From Oceanibacterium hippocampi (lineage in GTDB: Bacteria; Pseudomonadota; Alphaproteobacteria; Sneathiellales; Sneathiellaceae), in NCBI RefSeq assembly GCF_900172325.1, contig NZ_FWFR01000001.1, forward strand, positions 496,001 through 560,000: 64,000 nt of DNA, written 5' to 3'. Each line of letters begins with the position of its first letter. Position 1 is the first letter of the stretch. The translations under genes and the position numbers were made by a program. This document shows positions 8,851 through 17,419 of the stretch, one piece after another. The notes under the pieces were generated by a model. The model had not been told where the DNA came from and made no database searches. It saw nothing but the letters and a program-made list of their open reading frames with translations.

Positions 8851-9403
8851 GACTGCGACCGGGACCAGTGTCTATCGGTATGGCCGAAAGGCCCTGCTGC
8901 GCGACTATCGAAATGCCGGATTCGGGCTGTTTGCGACGGGTGCGCCGCTCTTGTTAGCAAATCCGTCATCTGTCATGGTTTATGTACTTGGTGCGCTGGC
9001 GGCCCTGTTCGCCGGCTACGGGGTGCGCGTGATCCATCGACAAGTGAGCGAAATCGTCATCGACGATTCGGCAATAAGGGTTCGCGGCCTCCTGGGAGGA
9101 CAACTGGACTGGGAGGAACTCGACGATATCCGGCTGCGCTACTATTCGACGCGACGGGATCGAAGCCACGGCTGGATGGAGCTTGTGCTCCACGGTCAAG
9201 GGCGGCGTATCCGCGTGGAATCCAGTATCGATGACTTCGATCGGCTCGTCGTGCGCGCAACCCGTGAAGCCCTCTCGCGCGACGTCATCCCAGACGCCAG
9301 CACGATGATGAATTTCAAGGCGCTGGATCTGGATCTCGGTCTCGATATCGAGGTCACCGAGACCCGCCGACGCTCCCGCAGCGCGTCGAAAGAAACGGAA
9401 TAA
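8840..9403 (+). CDS. Small membrane protein with bacterial PH-like domain, function unknown
   Basis: 187 residues; not recognised as a named protein. Two closely spaced hydrophobic helices (about 26-60) form a hairpin anchor, followed by a soluble beta-rich part with IDDSAIRVRG, LDWEELDDIRLRYY and a terminal amphipathic helix, the usual look of a bacterial PH (bPH) domain. The tail is basic and serine-rich. The gene starts within the deacetylase gene, and its stop TAA shares one base with the ATG of the ABC ATPase, so it links the glycan genes to the importer genes. It may be a membrane scaffold for the glycan enzymes, which is only a guess. Confidence 0.7.
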   Translation: MQPETATGTSVYRYGRKALLRDYRNAGFGLFATGAPLLLANPSSVMVYVLGALAALFAGYGVRVIHRQVSEIVIDDSAIRVRGLLGGQLDWEELDDIRLRYYSTRRDRSHGWMELVLHGQGRRIRVESSIDDFDRLVVRATREALSRDVIPDASTMMNFKALDLDLGLDIEVTETRRRSRSASKETE

Positions 9404-11289
9404 TGGCAAACGTCCTGCTCATTCGCGATCTCAAGGTCGAATTCCACGTCGCCGAAGGCGTCATTCGTGCCGTCGACGGCGTGTCCTTCCGGATACCGGA
9501 GGGCAAGACCGTGGCGCTGGTCGGCGAGTCCGGCTCCGGCAAGTCGGTGGTCAGCCAGTCGATCATGGGGATCCTGCCGAAACCGGCCAATATCGCCGGC
9601 GGCGAGATCCTCTATTTCGACCCGACCGCCCAGGGCCGCTTCGTCGATATCGCCAAGCTGAAGCCCGCCGGCAAGGAAATGCGGGGCATTCGCGGCCACC
9701 ATATCTCGATCATCTTCCAGGAGCCGATGACCTCGCTGTCGCCGCTCCATACGGTCGGCAACCAGATTACCGAGGCGCTGCGGCTGCACCGCGACGTCAG
9801 CGACGCGCAGGCCAACGAGATCACCGCCGAGATGCTGCAGCATGTCGGTTTTCCCAATCCGAAGGCGGCCCTGCACACCTATCCGTTCGAGCTTTCCGGC
9901 GGCCTTCGACAGCGCGCGATGATCGCCATGGCGCTGATCTGCCGGCCCGCCCTGCTGATCGCCGACGAACCGACGACGGCACTCGACGTCACCATCCAGG
10001 CGCAGATCCTCAAGCTGATGAAGGACCTGCAATCGGAACTCGGGATGGCCATCCTGATGATCACCCACGACCTCGGCGTGGTCGCCAACATGGCCGACGA
10101 GATCGTCGTCATGTATCACGGCAAGGTGATGGAGCAGGGCACGCTCGACGACATCTTCCGCCACGCCGAGCATCCCTACCTGAAGGCGTTGCTGCATGCC
10201 GTGCCGCGTTTCGACATGGCGCCGGGTGAGCGCCTGGTACCGATCCGCGAGATCGAGACCAAAATCGGATCGACCTACAGCCGTCCCGACGCCTGGCCGG
10301 AGGGTGCCGCCGACCGGCCGCTGCTTTCGGTCAGCAACCTGACCAAGCGCTTCGTCACCCGGAAGAACACCATCTTCGGCTCGAAGCCCGGCGGCGAGGT
10401 GCTGGCAGTCGACGACGTGAGCTTCGCCGTCAATCGCGGCGAATGCCTGGGGCTGGTCGGTGAATCGGGCTGCGGCAAGACCACGACCTCGAAGATCATC
10501 ATGCGGGCGCTGTCGCCGAGCAGCGGCGAGGTCACCTTCAACGACCGCGGCGAGATGGTCGATGTCCTGGCCCTCAAGGGCGACGCGCTGTTCGACTATC
10601 GCCGCAAGGTGCAGTTCATTTTCCAGGACCCGTTCTCGTCGCTCAATCCGCGCATGACGGTCTACGACATCATCCTGGAGCCGCTGATCATCCACAAGAT
10701 CGGGACTCCGGAAGAGCGCGATATTCGGGTCCGCGACCTGATGACCATGGTCGGCCTCGATGTCCGTTTCCTGCGCCGCTACCCGCACTCCTTCTCCGGC
10801 GGACAGCGCCAGCGGATCGGCATCGCCAGGGCGCTCGCGCTGCATCCGGAACTGCTGATCTGCGACGAGCCGGTTTCCGCCCTCGACGTTTCGATCCAGG
10901 CCCAGGTACTGAACCTCCTGAAGGATCTCCAGGCCGAGCTCGGCCTGACCTACCTGTTCATCTCCCACAATCTGGCGGTGGTCGACTATATCGCCGACCG
11001 GATCGCGGTCATGTGCGCCGGCCGGCTGGTCGAGGTCGCGCCCCGCGATCTGCTGTTCCGCAACCCCGTGCATCCCTACACGCAGGCGCTGCTCTCGGCG
11101 GTCCCGAAACCGGACCCGGGCGCCCGGCTCGACCTGAGCGCACTGATGGAAGGCAAGGCCTCGATCCCCTCCGCCTGGCCGGCGCCGTTCACCGTCGACG
11201 GCCGCACCCGGCCGGTTCTGCACGACCTCGGCGACGGCCATTTCGTCCGCGCCGCGCCCGATATTGAAGCGATGGAGTTGGCGTCATGA
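9403..11289 (+). CDS. Peptide ABC importer ATPase with two nucleotide-binding domains (YejF-like)
   Basis: 628 residues with two complete NBDs. NBD1: Walker A GESGSGKS (41-48), signature LSGGLRQ, Walker [16 protein letters not shown]2: Walker A GESGCGKT (353-360), signature FSGGQRQ, Walker [13 protein letters not shown]. Each domain ends in the oligopeptide-type C-terminal extension ([24 protein letters not shown]). This is the architecture of YejF/DppDF fusions that energise uptake of peptides or related oligomers. It precedes two binding proteins and two permeases in one run, giving a full transporter. Its ATG overlaps the previous stop by one base, so it appears coupled to the glycan genes upstream. 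Confidence 0.93.
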   Translation: MANVLLIRDLKVEFHVAEGVIRAVDGVSFRIPEGKTVALVGESGSGKSVVSQSIMGILPKPANIAGGEILYFDPTAQGRFVDIAKLKPAGKEMRGIRGHHISIIFQEPMTSLSPLHTVGNQITEALRLHRDVSDAQANEITAEMLQHVGFPNPKAALHTYPFELSGGLRQRAMIAMALICRPALLIADEPTTALDVTIQAQILKLMKDLQSELGMAILMITHDLGVVANMADEIVVMYHGKVMEQGTLDDIFRHAEHPYLKALLHAVPRFDMAPGERLVPIREIETKIGSTYSRPDAWPEGAADRPLLSVSNLTKRFVTRKNTIFGSKPGGEVLAVDDVSFAVNRGECLGLVGESGCGKTTTSKIIMRALSPSSGEVTFNDRGEMVDVLALKGDALFDYRRKVQFIFQDPFSSLNPRMTVYDIILEPLIIHKIGTPEERDIRVRDLMTMVGLDVRFLRRYPHSFSGGQRQRIGIARALALHPELLICDEPVSALDVSIQAQVLNLLKDLQAELGLTYLFISHNLAVVDYIADRIAVMCAGRLVEVAPRDLLFRNPVHPYTQALLSAVPKPDPGARLDLSALMEGKASIPSAWPAPFTVDGRTRPVLHDLGDGHFVRAAPDIEAMELAS

Positions 11290-13208
11290 CCCAGCCTCCC
11301 GCCCGGACCGGTAACCGCGTCTTCACCCTCGCCGCACTGTTCCTTGCCGCGGCCGCCGCGCTCGCCAGCCCGGCGCAGGCCTACAGGGAACCGCCCAGCC
11401 TGGCGGAAAAGGTCGCTGCCGGCGAATTGCCGCCGATCGACAATCGGTTGCCCGCGGAGCCGCGCATCATCGACATGACGGCCAGCGGCCAGGTCGAAGG
11501 CCGCTATGGCGGCGATCTCAACACCATCATCGGCCGGGCCCGCGACGTGCGGCTGATGATGGTCTACGGCTATGCCCGGCTGGTCCAGTATGACGAGAAT
11601 TTCCGGTTCGTCGCCGATCTCGTCCGTGAGGTCGATGTCGAACAGGGCCGGATCTTCACCTTCCATCTGCGCAAGGGCCACAAATGGTCGGACGGCGAGC
11701 CCTTCACCTCGGAAGACTTCCGCTACTGGTGGGAGGATGTCGCCAACAACGAGGAACTGTCGCCTGCCGGGCCGCCGGCGGTACTGCTGGTCGAGGGCGA
11801 ACTGCCGACGGTCGAGTTCCCCGACCCCGAGACCGTGCGCTACAGCTGGTCGCGGCCCAATCCCGATTTCCTGCCGGCCATCGCCAACGCCGCGCCGCTG
11901 CTGATCTACCGCCCCGCGCATTATCTGAAGCAGTACCACAAGAACTACATGGATCTGGCCGGCATGTCGAAGATGCAGCAGATCCGCGTCCGCTCCTGGG
12001 CGGCGCAACACAACCAGCTCGACAATCTCTACAAGTTCGACAATCCGTCGCTGCCGACCCTGCAGCCCTGGATGAACACGACCGAACCGCCGGCAACCCG
12101 CTTCGTAGGCGAGCGCAACCCGTATTTCCACCGGGTCGACAAGAACGGCCACCAGCTGCCCTATATCGACCGCCTGATCTTCCATACCTCGGATACCAAG
12201 CTGGTGCCGCCTAAGGCTGCCGCCGGCGAGGCGGACCTGCAGGCCCGCTACCTCTACCTCAGCGACATCACCTTCCTGCGCGAGAACGAGGAGCGCTCCG
12301 GCTACCGGACCCTGCTCTGGCATACCGTGAGCGGCGCCCATCTGGCGCTCTTTCCCAATCTGACCTGCGAGGATCCGGTCTGGCATAGCCTGTTCAGGGA
12401 CGTCCGCTTCCGGCGCGCCCTGTCGCTCGGCATCGACCGGAGCGAGATCAACGAGGCGCTGTTCTTCGGCCTCGCGATCGAGGGCAACAATACCGTCCAG
12501 CCGGCAAGCCCGCTCTACGAAGACAGGTACACGACGACCTGGGCAACCCACGACAGCAAGCGCGCGAATGCGCTTCTGGACGAGATCGGACTGACCACCC
12601 GGGACGGGGACGGCATCCGCAAGCTCCCCGACGGGCGTCCACTTGAGATCATCGTCGAGACCGCCGGGGAGAGCCCGGAGCAGAGCGATGTCCTCGAGCT
12701 GATCGGCGCGAGCTGGCGCAAGATCGGCGTCAAGCTGTTCACCAAGCCGTCGCAACGTGACGCGCTCCGCAACCGGGTGTTCTCCGGCGAGGCCATGATG
12801 ACCATCTGGTCCGGTTTCGAGAACGGTGTCCCCAATGCGGATACCAGCCCGCGGGAACTCGCGCCGACCTCGCAGCAGCAGTATCAGTGGCCCAAATGGG
12901 GTCAGTATCACGAGACCAAGGGCGCGGCCGGTGAACCGCCGGACCTGCCGGAGGCGGTGGCGCTCGACCAGCTTTACCGCGACTGGTACGCGGCCGGCGA
13001 TGAAGCGTCCCGGACCGCGATCTGGCACGAGATGCTGGACATTCATGTCGAGCAGCAATTCACGATCGGCATCGTCAGTGGCGTCGTCCAGCCGGTCGTC
13101 GTCCGGAACGGACTCCGGAACGTCCCCGAGGAAGGCATTTACAACTGGGACCCGGGGGCACTTTTCGGGATATACGGCATCGATCGTTTCTGGTTCGACA
13201 AGGGCTGA
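11286..13208 (+). CDS. Family 5 extracellular solute-binding protein (peptide ABC importer), copy 1
   Basis: 640 residues. An N-terminal signal peptide of about 34 residues ends at AQA before YREPPSL. The mature protein has the SBP family 5 pattern: LRKGHKWSDGEPFTSEDFRYWWED near 120-140 and FRRALSLGIDRSEIN further on. It belongs to the long, roughly 640-residue branch seen with YejABEF-type systems. Exported to the periplasm, it would capture a peptide or similar oligomer. Its ATG overlaps the ATPase stop (ATGA). It is clearly homologous along its whole length to the next gene. Confidence 0.92.
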   Translation: MTQPPARTGNRVFTLAALFLAAAAALASPAQAYREPPSLAEKVAAGELPPIDNRLPAEPRIIDMTASGQVEGRYGGDLNTIIGRARDVRLMMVYGYARLVQYDENFRFVADLVREVDVEQGRIFTFHLRKGHKWSDGEPFTSEDFRYWWEDVANNEELSPAGPPAVLLVEGELPTVEFPDPETVRYSWSRPNPDFLPAIANAAPLLIYRPAHYLKQYHKNYMDLAGMSKMQQIRVRSWAAQHNQLDNLYKFDNPSLPTLQPWMNTTEPPATRFVGERNPYFHRVDKNGHQLPYIDRLIFHTSDTKLVPPKAAAGEADLQARYLYLSDITFLRENEERSGYRTLLWHTVSGAHLALFPNLTCEDPVWHSLFRDVRFRRALSLGIDRSEINEALFFGLAIEGNNTVQPASPLYEDRYTTTWATHDSKRANALLDEIGLTTRDGDGIRKLPDGRPLEIIVETAGESPEQSDVLELIGASWRKIGVKLFTKPSQRDALRNRVFSGEAMMTIWSGFENGVPNADTSPRELAPTSQQQYQWPKWGQYHETKGAAGEPPDLPEAVALDQLYRDWYAAGDEASRTAIWHEMLDIHVEQQFTIGIVSGVVQPVVVRNGLRNVPEEGIYNWDPGALFGIYGIDRFWFDKG

Positions 13209-13217
13209 TCGGTACGT

Positions 13218-15182
13218 ATGTCTTTCCAACGCAACTCCGTTTTCCCGGGCCTGCGCCCGGCACGCGTCATTGTTGGCGCGATCGCGCTGGTACTCGGCTG
13301 CACGAATGTCACGGCCGCCGCCCGCGCGGCCGATTATCTCGAACCGCCGCTGTTCGCCGAGCGGGTAGCCGCCGGCGAACTGCCACCTGTCGCAGCGCGG
13401 CTGCCCGACATGCCGAGCGTGGCCGCGATCGACGGGCCGGGACGGGAACCCGGGCAATATGGCGGCACGCTGCGCATGCTGGCGCCAACTGCTCGTGACA
13501 TCCGCCTGCTGGCGGTCTACGGCTATGCGCGGCTGGTCGCCTACAACGAGCAGCTCGAACTGGTGCCGGACCTTCTCGAAGCGGTCGAAGTCAAGGAAGG
13601 CCGCCGCTTCACCTTCCGGCTCCGGGCCAACCATCGCTGGTCCGACGGGCATCCCTTCACGACCGAGGACTTCCGCTACTGGTGGGAGGACGTCGCCGGC
13701 AACAGGACGCTGTCGCCGGCCGGCCCGCCGCGCGAACTGGCCCCGGACGGCAAGCTGCCGCAGTTCGAGGTGATCGACGACCGCACGGTACGCTTCACCT
13801 GGCCGGCGCCCAATCCGTATTTCCTGCCGGCCCTGGCCGGCGCGGCACCGCTGTTCATCTACCGGCCGGCACACTACCTGAAGCAGTTCCATGTCCGCTA
13901 CGCGGCGCCGGAGGCGCTGGCCAGGGCGGTCTCGGAGGCACGCACGCACAACTGGGCGGCGCTGCATAACCGCTACGACAATCTCTACAAGTTCGACAAC
14001 CCGGCCCTGCCGACCCTGCAACCCTGGCGCAACACCACGGCCTCCCCGGCTACTCGTTTCGTGGCCGAACGGAATCCCTATTTCCATAGGGTGGACGAGG
14101 CCGGCCACCAGCTGCCCTACATCGACAGAGTGATCGTGACGATCTCCGAGGGCAACCTGATCCCGCCGCGCACCAGCGCCGGGGAGGCCGATCTGCAGGC
14201 CCGCGGCCTGAGCTTCAAGGACATCACCTTCCTGAAGGAGAACGAGGAGCGTTCGGGTTACGACACGCTGCTCTGGCCTACCGCGCGCGGCGCGCACCGG
14301 GCCCTCTTTCCCAACCTGAACAACGGCGACCCGGCATTCCGCAAGCTGTTCCGGGATGTCCGCTTTCGCCGCGCGCTGTCGCTCGCCATCGATCGCGAGC
14401 TGATCAACGAGGCGCTCTACTTCGGCGTCGCGCTGCAGGCCAACAACGGCGTCCTGCCGCAGAGCCCGCTTTACGACCCCGAGGTTGCCTCCGAATGGAC
14501 GACGTTCGATCCGGCGCGTGCCTCGGCGCTGCTTGACGAGCTCGGCCTCGACAAGCGCGGCGGCGACGGCATCCGCCTGCTTCCCGACGGGCGGCCGCTC
14601 AACCTGATCGTCGAGAGCGCCGGCGAGGGATCGGAGGAAAGCGACCTGCTGGAGCTCGTCGGCACGACCTGGGCCGAAGTCGGCATCAAGCTGTTCATCA
14701 AGCCGCAACAGCGCGCCAATTTCCGCAACCGGGTCTTTTCCGGCGCGACCCAGGTCTCGATCTGGTCGGGCTTCGAGAACGGCATTCCGACGGCGGAAAT
14801 GAGCCCCGACGAACTGGCGCCGACCAGCCAGCAGCAATATCAGTGGCCGAAATGGGGGCAGTATTACGAGACCCGCGGCGCCAGCGGCGAAGCGCCGGAT
14901 CTCGAGGCGGCGACACATCTGCTGGCGCTCAACGCAGCCTGGCGGGTAGCGACGGAACAGTCCGAACGGGCGAAGATCTGGCGGGAAATGCTGTCGATCC
15001 ACGCCGAGCAGCAATTCGCGATCAGCCTGATCAGCGGCGTGCTGCAGCCGGTCGTGGTCCGCCGCGGCCTGATGAATGTGCCGACGGATGCGGTCTATAA
15101 CTGGGATCCCGGCGCCCATTTCGGCATCTACCGACCCGATACCTTCTGGTTCGCCGGTGACGATGCGGCCGGGAAAGAGTAG
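13218..15182 (+). CDS. Family 5 extracellular solute-binding protein, copy 2
   Basis: 654 residues, 9 bp downstream of its paralogue. It has a signal peptide (hydrophobic core VGAIALVLG, cut near ARAAD), then the same segments as copy 1 in the same order: GYARLVAYNEQLEL, RWSDGHPFTTEDFRYWW, FRRALSLAIDRELIN, and TSQQQYQWPKWGQY. Conservation is high in structural segments but lower in pocket-forming stretches, so the two copies may bind different ligands for one membrane complex. It could also be a lipoprotein-free dosage duplicate. No frameshift is seen. Confidence 0.92.
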   Translation: MSFQRNSVFPGLRPARVIVGAIALVLGCTNVTAAARAADYLEPPLFAERVAAGELPPVAARLPDMPSVAAIDGPGREPGQYGGTLRMLAPTARDIRLLAVYGYARLVAYNEQLELVPDLLEAVEVKEGRRFTFRLRANHRWSDGHPFTTEDFRYWWEDVAGNRTLSPAGPPRELAPDGKLPQFEVIDDRTVRFTWPAPNPYFLPALAGAAPLFIYRPAHYLKQFHVRYAAPEALARAVSEARTHNWAALHNRYDNLYKFDNPALPTLQPWRNTTASPATRFVAERNPYFHRVDEAGHQLPYIDRVIVTISEGNLIPPRTSAGEADLQARGLSFKDITFLKENEERSGYDTLLWPTARGAHRALFPNLNNGDPAFRKLFRDVRFRRALSLAIDRELINEALYFGVALQANNGVLPQSPLYDPEVASEWTTFDPARASALLDELGLDKRGGDGIRLLPDGRPLNLIVESAGEGSEESDLLELVGTTWAEVGIKLFIKPQQRANFRNRVFSGATQVSIWSGFENGIPTAEMSPDELAPTSQQQYQWPKWGQYYETRGASGEAPDLEAATHLLALNAAWRVATEQSERAKIWREMLSIHAEQQFAISLISGVLQPVVVRRGLMNVPTDAVYNWDPGAHFGIYRPDTFWFAGDDAAGKE

Positions 15183-15212
15183 CGTCGCCAAGGAAAGCGG
15201 ACCGAGCGAGCC

Positions 15213-16241
15213 ATGTTCAGTTACCTGATCCATCGATTGTTGATCATGATCCCGACGCTGCTGGTCATCAGCGTCCTGGTCTTCGTGATCATCCAGCTGC
15301 CGCCGGGCGACTTCCTGAGCAACCAGATGGACGAGCTCAAGGCGCAGGGCGAATCGGCCGCGGCACTGGCCAAGATCGAGTTCTACCGGGAGCTCTACAG
15401 CCTCGACAAACCGCTGATCCAGCAATACGCGATCTGGATGGGCTTCATGCCGGGGCCGGAAGGCTATGCCGGCATGCTGCAGGGCGAATGGGGGATGTCG
15501 TTCGAGCACAACCTGCCGGTCAGCGAGGTCATCGGCGACCGCATGGCGCTGACCATGCTGCTTAATTTCTCGACCATCATCTTCATCTATATCGTCGCCT
15601 TCCCGATCGGGGTCTATTCGGCGACCCGGCAATATTCGGTTGGCGATTACGGGTTCACCTTCATTGGCTATATCGGCCTGGCAACCCCGAATTTCCTGCT
15701 CGGCCTCGTCCTGCTCTACTATTTCAATGTCTATTTCGGGATTTCGATCGGCGGCCTGATGGACCCGGAATATCTCGATCAGCCGTGGAGCTGGGGCAAG
15801 GTGCAGTCGATCGTCGAGCATCTCGCGGTGCCGGTGATCGTGATCGGCACCGCCGGCACGGCGGCGATGATCCGCAAGCTCCGCGCCAACCTGCTCGATG
15901 AGCTGCAGAAGCAGTATGTCGTCACCGCGCGGGCCAAGGGGCTCGGCACCACCCGGCTGCTGATCAAGTATCCGATCCGGATGGCCCTCAATCCGTTCGT
16001 CGCCGACATCGGCAACCTGATCCCGTCGGTGGTTTCGGGCTCGGTCATCGTCTCGGCGGTGCTCAGCCTGCCGACCGTGGGCCCGACCCTGCTCGACGCG
16101 CTCAGGAGCCAGGACCAGTACCTGGCCGGCTCCTTCCTGATGTTCCTGGCGCTGCTCACCGTCGTCGGCGTCTTCATATCGGATCTGCTGCTCGCCATGC
16201 TCGATCCGCGTATCCGGCTTGGCGGAGGAACAGGGCGATGA
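15213..16241 (+). CDS. Peptide ABC importer permease, YejB/DppB-like
   Basis: 342 residues. One N-terminal helix, then a large extracytoplasmic loop with GEWGMSFEHNLPVSEVIGDR, then the BPD_transp_1 core of about five helices. The EAA cytoplasmic loop reads ARAKGLGTTRLLIKYPIR. This is the YejB-type layout with a long loop between helices 1 and 2. ATG is at 15213, 30 bp after the second binding protein, with GAGCGAG as a weak ribosome site. Pairs with the next gene to form the membrane channel. Confidence 0.92.
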   Translation: MFSYLIHRLLIMIPTLLVISVLVFVIIQLPPGDFLSNQMDELKAQGESAAALAKIEFYRELYSLDKPLIQQYAIWMGFMPGPEGYAGMLQGEWGMSFEHNLPVSEVIGDRMALTMLLNFSTIIFIYIVAFPIGVYSATRQYSVGDYGFTFIGYIGLATPNFLLGLVLLYYFNVYFGISIGGLMDPEYLDQPWSWGKVQSIVEHLAVPVIVIGTAGTAAMIRKLRANLLDELQKQYVVTARAKGLGTTRLLIKYPIRMALNPFVADIGNLIPSVVSGSVIVSAVLSLPTVGPTLLDALRSQDQYLAGSFLMFLALLTVVGVFISDLLLAMLDPRIRLGGGTGR

Positions 16242-17410
16242 GCGTGACCGAACAGCCCGAACGCCGCCTGAAGCACTGGGTCAACCGCGACCCGTTCGAT
16301 CCCAATTCGGTCGATTCGCTTTCGGCCGAGCAGGAACGCTTCTACATGGCGTCGCAGTGGCGGATGATGTGGTGGAAGTTCCGCCGCCACAAGCTCGGCG
16401 TGATCAGCGCGGTGGTGCTGGCAATCTTCTACCTGTCCACGCTGTTCAGCGAGGCCATTGCGCCTTACGACCTGCACAGCCGCGACGCCAAGCATATCTA
16501 CGCGCCGCCGCAGGCGATCCACTTGTTCCACGAGGGCGAGTTCGTCGGTCCCTTCGTCTATGGCTACAAGCGGACCCTGAACACCAAGACCTTCAAGCGC
16601 GAATACACCGACGACCCGAGCAAGGTGCAGCCGCTGCGCTTCTTCTGCCTCGGCGATTCCTACGAGTTCTGGGGTGCCATACCGGGCTCCTTCCATCTGG
16701 TCTGCCCGGCCGAGGGCGGTAATTTCTTCCTGATGGGGACCGACCGCCTCGGCCGCGACATCTTTTCGCGGGTTGTCTACGGCGCGCGGATCTCGCTCAC
16801 AATCGGGCTGATCGGGATCGCCATCTCGTTCATCATCGGCATCGTGCTGGGCGGGATTTCCGGCTATTACGGCGGCTGGATCGACAGCGTCGTCCAGCGG
16901 CTGATCGAGATCATGCGGTCGCTCCCGGAACTGCCGCTCTGGCTTGCCCTGTCCGCCGCCCTGCCTGTGACCTGGTCGCCGATCATGGTCTTCTTCGGCC
17001 TCACGATCATCCTCGGCCTGCTCGACTGGCCCGGCCTCGCGCGCGCTGTCCGCTCGAAGCTGCTGGCGCTCCGCGAGGAGGATTTCTGCGTGGCCGCAGA
17101 ACTCATGGGGGCGAGCACCGGCCGGGTCATCGGCCGCCATCTGCTGCCCTCCTTCGCCTCGCACCTGATTGCCTCGGCGACGCTGTCGATCCCGAGCATG
17201 ATCCTCGGCGAGACCGCGCTTTCCTTCCTCGGCCTCGGGCTCCGGCCGCCGATCACCTCGTGGGGCGTGCTGCTGAACGAGGCACAGGATATCAACGCCG
17301 TGGCGGTCTTCCCCTGGCTGATGTTCCCGGCCCTGCCGGTCCTGCTGATCGTGCTCGCCTTCAACTTCTTCGGCGATGGGCTTCGCGACGCGGCCGATCC
17401 CTACAAGTAG
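16238..17410 (+). CDS. Peptide ABC importer permease, YejE/DppC-like
   Basis: 390 residues. A soluble N-terminal segment precedes helix 1 (GVISAVVLAIFYLSTLF), then comes a periplasmic insert of about 120 residues ending in GTDRLGRDIFSRVVYG, the hallmark of DppC/OppC proteins, then the core with ELMGASTGRVIGRHLLP (EAA loop) and LGLRPPITSWG. ATG overlaps the YejB-like stop by 4 bp. It completes the importer and ends the 12-gene run; the next gene is convergent after only 9 bp. Confidence 0.92.
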   Translation: MSVTEQPERRLKHWVNRDPFDPNSVDSLSAEQERFYMASQWRMMWWKFRRHKLGVISAVVLAIFYLSTLFSEAIAPYDLHSRDAKHIYAPPQAIHLFHEGEFVGPFVYGYKRTLNTKTFKREYTDDPSKVQPLRFFCLGDSYEFWGAIPGSFHLVCPAEGGNFFLMGTDRLGRDIFSRVVYGARISLTIGLIGIAISFIIGIVLGGISGYYGGWIDSVVQRLIEIMRSLPELPLWLALSAALPVTWSPIMVFFGLTIILGLLDWPGLARAVRSKLLALREEDFCVAAELMGASTGRVIGRHLLPSFASHLIASATLSIPSMILGETALSFLGLGLRPPITSWGVLLNEAQDINAVAVFPWLMFPALPVLLIVLAFNFFGDGLRDAADPYK

Positions 17411-17419
17411 CGTCGACGT

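Noticed and set aside
9196-11241. Leftward open frame of 681 codons over the ABC ATPase
   Set aside because: Antisense to a protein with two complete ATPase domains; no motif in the leftward product.
11076-15821. Very long leftward open frame of 1581 codons
   Set aside because: It runs antisense to two binding proteins and a permease that have clear signal peptides, family motifs and tight gene spacing. The leftward product has no recognisable domain and a composition typical of antisense frames.
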